DNA of 64,000 nucleotides from Lachnospiraceae bacterium (GTDB lineage: Bacteria; Bacillota_A; Clostridia; Lachnospirales; Lachnospiraceae), in the NCBI GenBank assembly GCA_004556565.1, contig SFGN01000020.1, forward strand, positions 6,257 to 70,256, read 5' to 3'. Of this stretch, positions 34,691 to 43,117 are shown piece by piece. Position numbers and translations under genes: made by a program. Position 1 is the stretch's first letter. Each line of letters opens with the position of its first letter. The notes below the pieces were generated by a model, which worked only from the letters and a program-made list of their open reading frames with translations, made no database searches and was not told the DNA's origin.

Positions 34691-34723
34691 TATAATAAAA
34701 ATTAACAAATAAACAAAAGGAGG
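34691..34723 (+). promoter_or_regulatory. Extended -10 promoter and ribosome-binding site of the OYE pair
   Basis: TGGTATAAT gives an extended -10 (TATAAT 34691-34696) with a poor -35 (TGGTAT at 17 bases), a form often seen at regulated promoters. AAAGGAGG (34716-34723) lies seven bases before the ATG at 34730. Confidence 0.6.
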
Positions 34724-34729
34724 ACGAAA

Positions 34730-36754
34730 ATGAGTAAAGATTCATTATTATTACAGCCATTAAAAGTCGGAAATTTAACATTAAAAAACCGTATCATGTT
34801 TCCTCCGCTGACGACAGGATACGAAGAACGTGATGGCTCGATCGGGGAAAGGAGCTTTCATTTTTATGAAAGGCTGGCAAAGGGAGGCGTTTCCTACATT
34901 GTCATCGGTGATGTAACACCTGTTAATACCGCATCACCAACTCCGAAGCTTTGTGAGGATCGTCAGATTCCTACATTCAAGAAACTTGCAGATGCGTTAC
35001 ATACCTATGACTGCAAATTAGCACTGCAGCTTTTCCATCCGGAGTATGATGTGCCGGGCGTAGGAAAAATGATCATGGCATCCATGATGGCGATGAAAGC
35101 TGCGGAGGCAGCAAAAGCCCAGGGAGATATGACAGCTTTCGGAGCTAAAATGAAAGAAGCCGGACAGATTCGGACAGATGCATATGCAAAGTTACATCAT
35201 GATATGCAGCATTTTGTATCTGAGGCCAGTGTTGAACAGTTAGAGGATATTAAAAAATCAATTGCCGCTTCTGCACGCAGAGCAATGGAAGCCGGTGTTG
35301 ATGCAATCGAAATCCACGGTGACCGCCTGCTTGGTTCTCTGTGTTCTACCCTTCTTAACCACAGGACGGATTCCTACGGTGGTTCTTTTGAAAACCGTAT
35401 TCGTTACGCGTTGGAAGTAGTCGCAGCGATCAAAGAAGCTGCTCCTACACTGATGATTGAATACAAATTACCGATTATCACCAAAAATGCAGATGGCAGC
35501 GACCGCGGAAAAGGCGGATTGTTTGAAAATGAAGGTATTGAATTTGCAAAAAGGCTGGAAGCAGCAGGCGTTGATATGATTCAGGTGGCACAGGCTAACC
35601 ATACCGGCAACATGGGCGACACGATTCCTTCAATGGGAACAGTTCCATACAACTGGACATTACCGATCGCAAAGAAAGTAAAAGAAGCCGTATCTATTCC
35701 GGTTGCGACCGTAGGCCGTGTCGTTAACGTGAAAAACGGGGAAGATATTTTAAGAAATAACGAAGCAGATATGATTGGTTACGGGCGTTCTTTACTGTGT
35801 GATCCTGACATTGCAGTCAAGCTTGAACAGGATAAGCCGATCCGCGAGTGCCTGAACTGTAATAAAGGCTGCGTGGATGCGATTCAGAACCGCCGTTATA
35901 TTTCCTGTGTATTAAATGCGGAAAACGGCGACGAAGCAACTATTTATATTAAACCTGCGGAAGAAAAGAAACAGGTTATAGTTATCGGCGCAGGCATCGC
36001 AGGATTAGAAGCTGCCCGTGTAGCTGCCGTCCGGGGACATAAAGTTGACATTTATGAAAAATCCGGACAGATCGGCGGACAGATTCATCTTGCCGCTGTT
36101 CCTCCGCGCAAGAGTGAAATCATGCGCTCTATTGAATATTATGAGAAGGTACTGCCGGACTTAAATGTGACTATCCACCTGAACAGCGAATGTACAAAAG
36201 AAATGATGAATGCCGCAGATGCCGTGATCGTGGCTGTCGGTGCGCACGACATCATTCTTCCGGTTCCCGGTGCAGACAGTAAAACCGTCGTCTCTTCATG
36301 GGATGTTCTGTCAGGCAAGGCGGATATTTCAGGACACTGCGTCGTTATCGGCGGCGGGCTTGTAGGAACGGAAACAGCAGAATTTGCCCTTTCTAAAGGC
36401 TGTCAGGTTTCTATTGTCGAAATGACGGATAAGATCGCCAACGGAGAATCCTCAACGATTCTGCCGATCATTATGGACGATTTTGCAAAACACGATGTAA
36501 AACAATATGTAAATACAAAGGTCAGCAGTATTGTCAATGGCGGAAAGACCATCCTTGCTGCAGATACCAAAGAAAATAAAGAGGTTGCCATTGACTGTGA
36601 TACAATTATCATGGCGGTCGGCTCTTCAAAGAATATCATCGATATAGAAGGAGTTACTACACCGGTCAGCTACGTAGGAGATTGTTCCGGTGACAGAACT
36701 GCCAGCATCGCGGAAGCAATCCGTTCCGGGTATAAAGCAGCAAACGAGATTTGA
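34730..36754 (+). CDS. OYE/Fe-S/FAD reductase with HGDR motif; candidate bilirubin reductase (BilR-like)
   Basis: 674-residue flavoenzyme with the 2,4-dienoyl-CoA reductase layout. The FMN-binding Old Yellow Enzyme barrel is at 1-375, the 4Fe-4S site CLNCNKGC...C at about 378-400, and an FAD/NAD(P)H domain follows with VIGAGIAGLEAARVA and VIGGGLVGTETAEFA. The barrel departs from the family in two ways. Where OYEs have HxxH (HAAHG), this protein has HGDR at 196-199, replacing the second histidine by Asp-Arg. About 30 extra residues, rich in Met, Ala and Lys (around 112-165), replace the substrate loop. From memory, HGDR is the hallmark of the gut bilirubin reductase BilR, which turns bilirubin into urobilinogen. 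Another extended enone substrate (steroid, bile acid) is the alternative. The second OYE gene follows 60 bases on. Confidence 0.8.
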   Translation: MSKDSLLLQPLKVGNLTLKNRIMFPPLTTGYEERDGSIGERSFHFYERLAKGGVSYIVIGDVTPVNTASPTPKLCEDRQIPTFKKLADALHTYDCKLALQLFHPEYDVPGVGKMIMASMMAMKAAEAAKAQGDMTAFGAKMKEAGQIRTDAYAKLHHDMQHFVSEASVEQLEDIKKSIAASARRAMEAGVDAIEIHGDRLLGSLCSTLLNHRTDSYGGSFENRIRYALEVVAAIKEAAPTLMIEYKLPIITKNADGSDRGKGGLFENEGIEFAKRLEAAGVDMIQVAQANHTGNMGDTIPSMGTVPYNWTLPIAKKVKEAVSIPVATVGRVVNVKNGEDILRNNEADMIGYGRSLLCDPDIAVKLEQDKPIRECLNCNKGCVDAIQNRRYISCVLNAENGDEATIYIKPAEEKKQVIVIGAGIAGLEAARVAAVRGHKVDIYEKSGQIGGQIHLAAVPPRKSEIMRSIEYYEKVLPDLNVTIHLNSECTKEMMNAADAVIVAVGAHDIILPVPGADSKTVVSSWDVLSGKADISGHCVVIGGGLVGTETAEFALSKGCQVSIVEMTDKIANGESSTILPIIMDDFAKHDVKQYVNTKVSSIVNGGKTILAADTKENKEVAIDCDTIIMAVGSSKNIIDIEGVTTPVSYVGDCSGDRTASIAEAIRSGYKAANEI

Positions 36755-36814
36755 TCAGGATCTGAACCAGATTGAGGTTTGATCAAGATTTATTATTTTA
36801 TTATGGAGGAAAAA

Positions 36815-38761
36815 ATGACCCGGTATATACATTTATTTGAACCTATAAAAGTTGGGAACACAGTGATAAAAAACCGTGTTTTTATGCCGCCGATTTCTAC
36901 TAATCTGGCGGATCACGGATATGTGACTGATGAACTGATCCGGCATTATGCCGCTCGTGCAAAAGGCGGGGTCGGATTAATAGTCTCGGAAGTAGTGACT
37001 GTCGAGCCTACTTATATTTATCTGCCCGGAGACATGTCAATATACGACGATTCTTTCATTGAAGGGTGGAAAAAACTATTTACCGAAGTCCATAAATATG
37101 GGGCTAAATTATTGCCTCAGTTATTCCATCCTGCTTATATGGCATTTCCTGTACCGGGAACGCCGCAGTTAATTGCCCCGTCAAATGTCGGTCCTTATTA
37201 TGCCAAAAGTGCACCGCGGGCAGTGACAAAAGAAGAACTGAAGGTCATTATCCGCCAGTTCGGAGAAGCGGCATACCGCGTAAAACAGGCAGGAGGCGAC
37301 GGTGTCGAAATCCATGCCGCACATGCACACGGACTGCTTGGAGGATTCCTGACCCCGCTTTACAATAAACGCTGTGATGAGTATGGAGGCGACATTAACG
37401 GACGCCTGCGCCTGACGCTTGAAGTTATTGAAGAAGTAAGAAGAAAATGCGGCGGAGATTTTATTATTGATGTCCGCATTTCCGGTGATGAATACAGCGA
37501 CGGCGGCCTGAATATTAACGATGCGACCTATATCGCTAAACAGTTGGAAAAAGCAGGTGCGGACATGCTGCATGTATCCGGCGGCACCACGATCAAACGC
37601 GGAAGCTCGATCCCTGCACCGGGGACAAAGCAGGGTTCTCATGCCGCACTGGCCAAAGCGATCAAACAGCAGGTGTCAATCCCGGTTGCTACGGTCGGAC
37701 GGATTACAGAGCCATGGATTGCCGATGAGTTGATTGCAAACGGAATCGCAGATGCCTGTATGATCGGCCGTGCGAATCTGTGTGAACCTGAATTTGCAAA
37801 TAAAGCATACGAAGGAAAAGAAATCGAAATCCGTCCCTGTATCGGATGCCTGCGCTGTCTGAACGGGATTATGTTCGGAAAACGTGTTTCCTGTACGATC
37901 AATCCTTCTTTTGAACTGGAAAATGAAGATACTCTGACTGTGACGGATTTTCCAAAACAGATTCTGGTAATCGGCGGCGGCGTGGCCGGCATGGAAGCTG
38001 CATATGTGGCAAGAAAGCGTGGACACCATGTGGTGCTATGTGAAGCAAAAGAGGAACTGGGCGGCCAGCTTCACCTTGCCTGCGTACCTGTCGGGAAACA
38101 GGATTTAACCAAAGTTGTACAGTATATGTCGCACCGTCTGGAAACAGCTGGAGTCGAAGTCCGTTTAAACACACCCGTGACAAAAGAACTGCTGGAGCAG
38201 GAATTCAAAGATTATGAAATTATTACCGCTGCAGGAGCAAAGGCAAATATCATACCTGCCTTTACGAATTTCAGGCAATGGATGACAGCGGATGACATTC
38301 TGGCAGGAAAACAATTTCCCGGCCGGAAAATCGTGATAATCGGCGGCGGCAGCGTCGGCTGTGAGCTTGCGGATTATCTGGCACCGTTGCTGAATGACCG
38401 TTTTATCCGAAACCGCGATATTACAGTCCTGGAAATGGAACAGGAAATCATGATGTCGGAGACAGGCCCCGGACGCAGCCTGTTAGTCCAGAGAATGATA
38501 CAAAAAGGAATTTCTATCCAATGCCGTGCAAAAGTAATCTCCACAACAGAAGATAGTATTACATACGAACAAAACGGACAGGAATACACCATTTCGGATG
38601 CAGACACTCTGGTATTTGCAAACGGATATCATATCGATAGTTCTATGGAAGATATGTTGAAAGAAGTAAATGTAAATTATCATTTAATCGGGGACGGACA
38701 TAAAGTCGGAACGATTAAGGACGCAGTCTCTGAAGGATACCAGACAGCTAAAGATTTATAG
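36815..38761 (+). CDS. OYE/Fe-S/FAD NADH:flavin oxidoreductase (enoate/dienoyl reductase type)
   Basis: 648 residues from the ATG at 36815, chosen because GGAGG precedes it; an upstream ATG would add 12 residues. The OYE barrel has the ordinary active-site motif, HAAHAHG at 167-173, followed by PLYNKRCDEYGG. The Fe-S cysteines are CIGCLRC, a CxxCxxC spacing rather than CxxCxxxC, and then a fourth Cys. The Rossmann domain motifs are VIGGGVAGMEAAYVA and IIGGGSVGCELADYL. It is overall similar to its upstream neighbour and to BaiCD/BaiH-type enone reductases of bile-acid and steroid metabolism. No other bai genes are present. It may act on a second double bond of the same substrate as the upstream enzyme, or supply electrons. 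Its substrate cannot be assigned. Confidence 0.85.
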   Translation: MTRYIHLFEPIKVGNTVIKNRVFMPPISTNLADHGYVTDELIRHYAARAKGGVGLIVSEVVTVEPTYIYLPGDMSIYDDSFIEGWKKLFTEVHKYGAKLLPQLFHPAYMAFPVPGTPQLIAPSNVGPYYAKSAPRAVTKEELKVIIRQFGEAAYRVKQAGGDGVEIHAAHAHGLLGGFLTPLYNKRCDEYGGDINGRLRLTLEVIEEVRRKCGGDFIIDVRISGDEYSDGGLNINDATYIAKQLEKAGADMLHVSGGTTIKRGSSIPAPGTKQGSHAALAKAIKQQVSIPVATVGRITEPWIADELIANGIADACMIGRANLCEPEFANKAYEGKEIEIRPCIGCLRCLNGIMFGKRVSCTINPSFELENEDTLTVTDFPKQILVIGGGVAGMEAAYVARKRGHHVVLCEAKEELGGQLHLACVPVGKQDLTKVVQYMSHRLETAGVEVRLNTPVTKELLEQEFKDYEIITAAGAKANIIPAFTNFRQWMTADDILAGKQFPGRKIVIIGGGSVGCELADYLAPLLNDRFIRNRDITVLEMEQEIMMSETGPGRSLLVQRMIQKGISIQCRAKVISTTEDSITYEQNGQEYTISDADTLVFANGYHIDSSMEDMLKEVNVNYHLIGDGHKVGTIKDAVSEGYQTAKDL

Positions 38762-38800
38762 GATTTATTTTCACAAATCATTAATACAATACTTACCGGA

Positions 38801-38863
38801 TACGGCATCGTCGATTTTATAAGCAGATAAATAAAGTGTCTGCAGCAAAACGACGGTGCCGTA
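38801..38863. terminator. Long hairpin between convergent OYE and MarR genes
   Basis: Arms of 13 bases (TACGGCATCGTCG 38801-38813; CGACGGTGCCGTA 38851-38863, one mismatch) enclose a smaller GCAGA/TCTGC hairpin. No strong T run follows. It probably ends the OYE transcript. Confidence 0.5.
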
Positions 38864-38922
38864 ATTATCACGTGCAAACAAAATCCTGCAGTCTGACACT
38901 GGATTTCTGCAAAAATTTCCGC

Positions 38923-38954
38923 AAAAAAAGAGAAGTCCTTCTACTTCTCTTTTT
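38923..38954. terminator. Bidirectional terminator overlapping the marR stop codon
   Basis: Perfect 12-base arms AAAAAGAGAAGT (38925-38936) and ACTTCTCTTTTT (38943-38954) around a 6-base loop. A minus-strand T7 tract ends at 38923. The stem includes the last codons and stop of the MarR gene. Confidence 0.8.
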
Positions 38955-39393
38955 CTCCGTAGGTTTCAAAAAATACCTTTAGTTTTCTCAACATCTTAAT
39001 CAGCACCTGTATTTCTTCCTGGCTCATCTCTGCGATTGCCGCCTCCACCATCTGCATATGGTATTCTTCATGGTGGCGATACGCCTTCCTGCCTCTTTCC
39101 GTCAGCCGGACTTCTACCACGCGTCTGTCATCGGTGCTCCTCTGCCTCTCGACATATCCTTTACGGACCAGACTGTTCATGGCCGTTGTGAGAGAACTCA
39201 CCGTAATGTTCAGCTTCTTTGCGATGGTTGACATATTCTTCGCTTCATTCAGCCCGATTGCCTCAATGACATGCATATCATTGTTTGTTATATCTTTAAA
39301 TTCTTCCGTAATTATCGCATTGCCTTCCAGTTCCCATAAATTATTAATAAGTGCAACCAGAACGCCATTGATTGCCGTATACGTATCACTCAT
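38941..39393 (-). CDS. MarR-family regulator (candidate FabT-like)
   Basis: 150-residue winged-helix repressor. The recognition region is STIAKKLNITVSSLTTAMNSLVRKGYVERQRSTDDRRVVEVRLTERG, with the DxR wing at DDRR. C-terminal helices serve dimerisation. It lies 122 bases after accDA on the same strand as the fatty-acid operon and has its own promoter. This placement suggests a FabT-like sensor of acyl-ACP controlling fatty-acid synthesis. It is also convergent with the OYE pair, and some bil loci carry a MarR gene, so regulation of the OYE genes is the alternative. I favour the fab role because of strand and spacing. Confidence 0.85.
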   Translation of the reverse strand: MSDTYTAINGVLVALINNLWELEGNAIITEEFKDITNNDMHVIEAIGLNEAKNMSTIAKKLNITVSSLTTAMNSLVRKGYVERQRSTDDRRVVEVRLTERGRKAYRHHEEYHMQMVEAAIAEMSQEEIQVLIKMLRKLKVFFETYGEKEK

Positions 39394-39458
39394 TGATTCC
39401 CTGTTGTCCTTTCACACATAACACTCACACATATTTTACATTTCTGTTTAGCAATACT

Positions 39459-39499
39459 ATTTTAACCTCTAACATAACAAAGAATCAATAACTTCTTTG
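39459..39499 (-). promoter_or_regulatory. marR promoter with overlapping inverted repeat
   Basis: TTGATT (39483-39488), an 18-base spacer and TAAAAT (39459-39464) on the minus strand. CAAAGAA (39478-39484) and TTCTTTG (39493-39499) form an inverted repeat over the -35 box, a plausible autoregulatory site. Confidence 0.5.
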
Positions 39500-39515
39500 A
39501 CGTTTTCGTTTTTTT

Positions 39516-41246
39516 CTACATGTCACGAAATCTTCTGTAACGGTGATCGGTTAATTCTTCTGCTTTCATACTGCCATATTTCTTCATGAAGCTCTTCAGT
39601 TTAATTTCCATCAATTTCAGGACTGGGTACATCGTATCTGCAGTATATTGACAGGGTTCCGGAAAAACATTTTCCACAATTCCCAGTTGTTTCAGATCCG
39701 ATGCCGTCAGTTTCATGACAGCGGCTGCTTCTTTTGCTTTTCCGCTGTTTTTCCATAAAATACTTGCAAACCCTTCAGGAGAAAGAATCGAATACACAGA
39801 ATTTTCCAGCATCCAGACTTCGTCGGCAACAGCCATAGCCAGTGCCCCGCCGCTTCCTCCTTCTCCGATGACAATTGAAACGACCGGTACTTTCAGTCCC
39901 GACATTTCATAAAGATTTCTTGCAATCGCTTCGCCCTGCCCACGTTCTTCTGCCTCAAGTCCACAGAATGCTCCCGGTGTGTCTACAAAGCAGATGACGG
40001 GCCGGCGGAATTTTTCTGCCTGTTTCATAAGCCTTAAAGATTTGCGGTATCCTTCCGGTGACGGCATGCCGAAATTTCTCTCAATATTCTCTTTTGTATT
40101 TCTGCCCTTCACCTGCGCTATGACAGTCACAGGCATTCCATGAAAACGGGCAATGCCGCCGGCAATCGCTTTATCATCTGAAAAGCATCGGTCTCCGTGA
40201 AATTCAATAAAACCGTCAAATAAACTTTCAATATAATCCATGCCGGTCGGACGTTTCTTTTCACGCGAAATCTTTACACGCTCCCATGCAGTAAGTTTCT
40301 TTCTTTCTTCTGATACTGTGCAGTCTTCCTGATTATTATACATGGATTCCTCCGGGCAGCTTTCCCGGAAGCTTTCGATTTCCGTTTCTTTCTGTGCATG
40401 GAGCTCAATAAGCTCCGACAAAGTATCATTTAATGCTTCCCTCGCAACAATTGCATCAACGAATCCATGTTCCATCAAAAATTCTGACCGCTGAAATCCT
40501 TCCGGCAGTTTCTGCCCTATAGTCTGCTCAATGACACGCGGTCCGGCAAAACCAATCAGGGCATTCGGCTCGGCCAGGATGATATCGCCGAGCATAGCAA
40601 AACTTGCAGTCACCCCGCCTGTAGTCGGATCTGTCAGCACACTGATATACAGAAGTCCCGCATCGCTGTGCCGTTTGATAGCTGCGGAGGTTTTTGCCAT
40701 CTGCATCAGGGAAACAATTCCTTCCTGCATTCTTGCCCCTCCGGAACATGCGAACAAGATTACCGGCAGTTTTTCTTCCGCTGCACGTTCAAAAGCCCTT
40801 GCGATTTTTTCGCCGACTGCATGTCCCATGCTCGCCATCAAAAATCTGCCGTCACAGACACCAAGCACCACATCATTTCCCCGTATTTTAGCTTTTCCCG
40901 TCACAATTGCCTCTTTCAGGTTTGTTTTTTCCTGCAGTGCCTCAATTTTTTCTTCATATCCTTCATAATTGAGAGGATTTTCCGTCTGAAGCTCCTTATC
41001 CCATTCCACAAATGTGCCTTTATCCGCCACCATTTCAATCCGGCGATATGCGGGAATGCGAAAATAACCGCCACATTTCGGGCAGATATAATGAGCTTTT
41101 TTTACATCCTCCGTGATAATTGCGCCACCGCATTTATTACATTTGCGCAGAAGGCCCTTTGGGCCTTCCGGCCTGGAGGAATTGAGGGAAATATAATTTT
41201 TGCCCACCATCTGTCTGGTCTTTTTAAACATGTTATCTAAATTCAT
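39516..41246 (-). CDS. accDA: Acetyl-CoA carboxylase carboxyltransferase, fused beta and alpha subunits
   Basis: 576-residue fusion that carries out carboxyl transfer from biotin to acetyl-CoA. Residues 1-285 are AccD: a zinc ribbon with Cys36, Cys39, Cys55 and Cys58, then SGGARMQEG and TDPTTGGVTASFAMLGD. A linker at about 286-315, rich in Glu, Ser and Asn, is followed by AccA: LTAWERVKISREKKRPTGMDYI, FHGDRCFSDD, CFVDTPGAFCGLEAEERGQGEAI and IGEGGSGGALAMAVADEV. The frame is continuous with no stop or start between the domains. In most bacteria these are two proteins in an alpha2-beta2 complex. Last gene of the fab operon, 23 bases after accC. Confidence 0.95.
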   Translation of the reverse strand: MNLDNMFKKTRQMVGKNYISLNSSRPEGPKGLLRKCNKCGGAIITEDVKKAHYICPKCGGYFRIPAYRRIEMVADKGTFVEWDKELQTENPLNYEGYEEKIEALQEKTNLKEAIVTGKAKIRGNDVVLGVCDGRFLMASMGHAVGEKIARAFERAAEEKLPVILFACSGGARMQEGIVSLMQMAKTSAAIKRHSDAGLLYISVLTDPTTGGVTASFAMLGDIILAEPNALIGFAGPRVIEQTIGQKLPEGFQRSEFLMEHGFVDAIVAREALNDTLSELIELHAQKETEIESFRESCPEESMYNNQEDCTVSEERKKLTAWERVKISREKKRPTGMDYIESLFDGFIEFHGDRCFSDDKAIAGGIARFHGMPVTVIAQVKGRNTKENIERNFGMPSPEGYRKSLRLMKQAEKFRRPVICFVDTPGAFCGLEAEERGQGEAIARNLYEMSGLKVPVVSIVIGEGGSGGALAMAVADEVWMLENSVYSILSPEGFASILWKNSGKAKEAAAVMKLTASDLKQLGIVENVFPEPCQYTADTMYPVLKLMEIKLKSFMKKYGSMKAEELTDHRYRRFRDM

Positions 41247-41268
41247 CCCATATCACCTTGCATTTAGT

Positions 41269-42633
41269 TTATATTGATTTCTTTCCTGTTTTTTGCCTTT
41301 CCCTGTTCTCTATAAAATCGATGTCTACATTCCCGTCTATGAAATCCGGATTCGAAAGAATCTCGTATTGATAATTAATATTGGTATCGACCCCTTCAAT
41401 AATGACCTCTCCCAGAACACTCTGCATCTTTCTGATTGCCTCAGGACGATCCTTTGCCCATACGATCAGTTTCGCGATCATAGAATCATAATACGGCGGA
41501 ATTGTATATCCGGTATAAACCGCTGTGTCAATCCGGACACCTTTCCCGCCGGGCAGATGTAGATCCGTGATCATACCCGGAGAGGGACGAAAACCCTTCT
41601 CCGGATTTTCCGCATTGATGCGACATTCAATCGCATGACCGTTCAGCCTGATATCCTCCTGGGTAAAAGAAAGCTTTTCCCCGGCTGCGATACGAATCTG
41701 TTCTTTAATCAGATCAATACCTGTCACCCATTCTGTCACAGGATGCTCCACCTGAATCCTTGTATTCATTTCCATAAAATAAAAGTCACCTGATTTTTCA
41801 AGAAGGAACTCTATGGTGCCCGCATTTTTGTATCCGGCCGCTTTTGCCGCCTTTATGGCTGCTTCGCCCATTTTTTCCCGAAGTTCATCGCAAAGTGCAA
41901 CAGAAGGAGATTCTTCAATCATCTTCTGATGATTTCTCTGAATAGAACAGTCCCGTTCTCCAAGATGAACTACATTTCCGAACGAGTCACCGAGAATCTG
42001 AAATTCGATGTGCCGCGGGTGCCGGACAAAGTGTTCGAGATACATCATCGAATCGCCGAATGCTCTCTGTGCTTCATTCTGTGCCGTCAGAAAACTCTGT
42101 TTAAACGTCTTTGCATTATCAGCTACGCGCATGCCTTTTCCGCCGCCGCCAAGTGCCGCCTTTATCATGACCGGATAGCCGATTTTTTCAGCCTCTGCCG
42201 CTCCTGCTTCAACATCATAGATTGGTTTGCTGCTTCCCGGTATTACAGGTACGCCTGCACGGATCATCGTATTCCTGGCTTCCTGTTTATTCCCAAGACT
42301 TGCAATCACCTTTGAATCAGGTCCGACAAATGCGATCCCGCACTTCTCACAAAGTTTTGCAAACCTGCTGTTCTCCGACAAAAAACCAAATCCCGGATGG
42401 ATGGCGTCAGAGGATGTATTAACAGCGGCGCTGATAATCCTGTCCATGCTCAGGTAACTCTCTGAGGAGGCTGCCGGTCCGATGCAGACTGCTTCATCCG
42501 CAAGTTTTGCATGAAGTGCCTCACGGTCTGCTTCCGAGTAAACCGCCACTGTTTCGATTCCCATTTCTCTGCAGGCACGGATGATACGCACCGCAATCTC
42601 TCCGCGGTTTGCAATCAATACTTTCTTAATCAT
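41269..42633 (-). CDS. accC: Acetyl-CoA carboxylase, biotin carboxylase subunit
   Basis: ATP-grasp enzyme that carboxylates biotin on AccB. 454 residues, full length. It has the N-terminal KVLIANRGEIAVRIIRACREMGI, the glycine-rich ATP loop AALGGGGKGMRVA, ERDCSIQRNHQKMIEESPS, the metal-binding EMNTRIQVEHPVTE, and RINAENPEKGFRPSPG in the C-terminal domain. Between fabZ and accDA. Confidence 0.97.
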   Translation of the reverse strand: MIKKVLIANRGEIAVRIIRACREMGIETVAVYSEADREALHAKLADEAVCIGPAASSESYLSMDRIISAAVNTSSDAIHPGFGFLSENSRFAKLCEKCGIAFVGPDSKVIASLGNKQEARNTMIRAGVPVIPGSSKPIYDVEAGAAEAEKIGYPVMIKAALGGGGKGMRVADNAKTFKQSFLTAQNEAQRAFGDSMMYLEHFVRHPRHIEFQILGDSFGNVVHLGERDCSIQRNHQKMIEESPSVALCDELREKMGEAAIKAAKAAGYKNAGTIEFLLEKSGDFYFMEMNTRIQVEHPVTEWVTGIDLIKEQIRIAAGEKLSFTQEDIRLNGHAIECRINAENPEKGFRPSPGMITDLHLPGGKGVRIDTAVYTGYTIPPYYDSMIAKLIVWAKDRPEAIRKMQSVLGEVIIEGVDTNINYQYEILSNPDFIDGNVDIDFIENRERQKTGKKSI

Positions 42634-42645
42634 GTTTTTAATCCT

Positions 42646-43080
42646 CTAACCAATGGCAAAAGTCAGTTCCGCACTGACCACAACTTTTCCGTCTACACTT
42701 GCACAGGCTTCACCCACTCCAATCGGGCCCTTTTTCTTAATGATCCGTGTTTCCAGACGTACTTTATCTCCAGGAACGATTTTACCTTTGAATTTGCATT
42801 TGTTAATACCCGCAAAATATGCTGTTTTCCCTTTGAATTCTTCCATATTCAAAATTGCGACAGCGCCGACCTGGGCAAGTGCTTCAACCGTAAGAACTCC
42901 CGGCATCACCGGCTCCTGCGGAAAATGTTCGGCAAAAAATTCTTCCCTGTATGAGACGCATTTGTACCCCACGGCAAACTCTCCCGGCTCATAATCTTCG
43001 ATATAGTCAACCAGAAGAAACGGATGGCGGTGGGGGAGAATCTCTTTTATCTTATTAATATCTAAATGTTTCATTTCCAT
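42646..43080 (-). CDS. fabZ: 3-hydroxyacyl-ACP dehydratase FabZ
   Basis: 144-residue hot-dog fold dehydratase of fatty-acid elongation. The catalytic His is in ILPHRHPFLLVD, with the partner Glu in FPQEPVMPGVLTVEALAQVGA. The length and motif order are those of FabZ rather than FabA. It lies within the fab operon, 13 bases before accC. Confidence 0.96.
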   Translation of the reverse strand: MEMKHLDINKIKEILPHRHPFLLVDYIEDYEPGEFAVGYKCVSYREEFFAEHFPQEPVMPGVLTVEALAQVGAVAILNMEEFKGKTAYFAGINKCKFKGKIVPGDKVRLETRIIKKKGPIGVGEACASVDGKVVVSAELTFAIG

Positions 43081-43117
43081 AGACCTCCTGCCCTGAATTT
43101 AAAAAATGTCAAATCAG

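Noticed and set aside
36749..36790. Near-repeat TTTGATCAGGAT / TTTGATCAAGAT between the OYE genes
   Set aside because: Only about 10-12 bases, and one copy overlaps the first gene's stop. Too short to support a functional claim.
34730..38761. Start of a bile-acid-inducible (bai) operon
   Set aside because: Only OYE-type enzymes are present. No baiA, baiB, baiE, baiF, baiG or baiI homologue lies nearby, and the first enzyme's HGDR motif does not fit BaiCD/BaiH.
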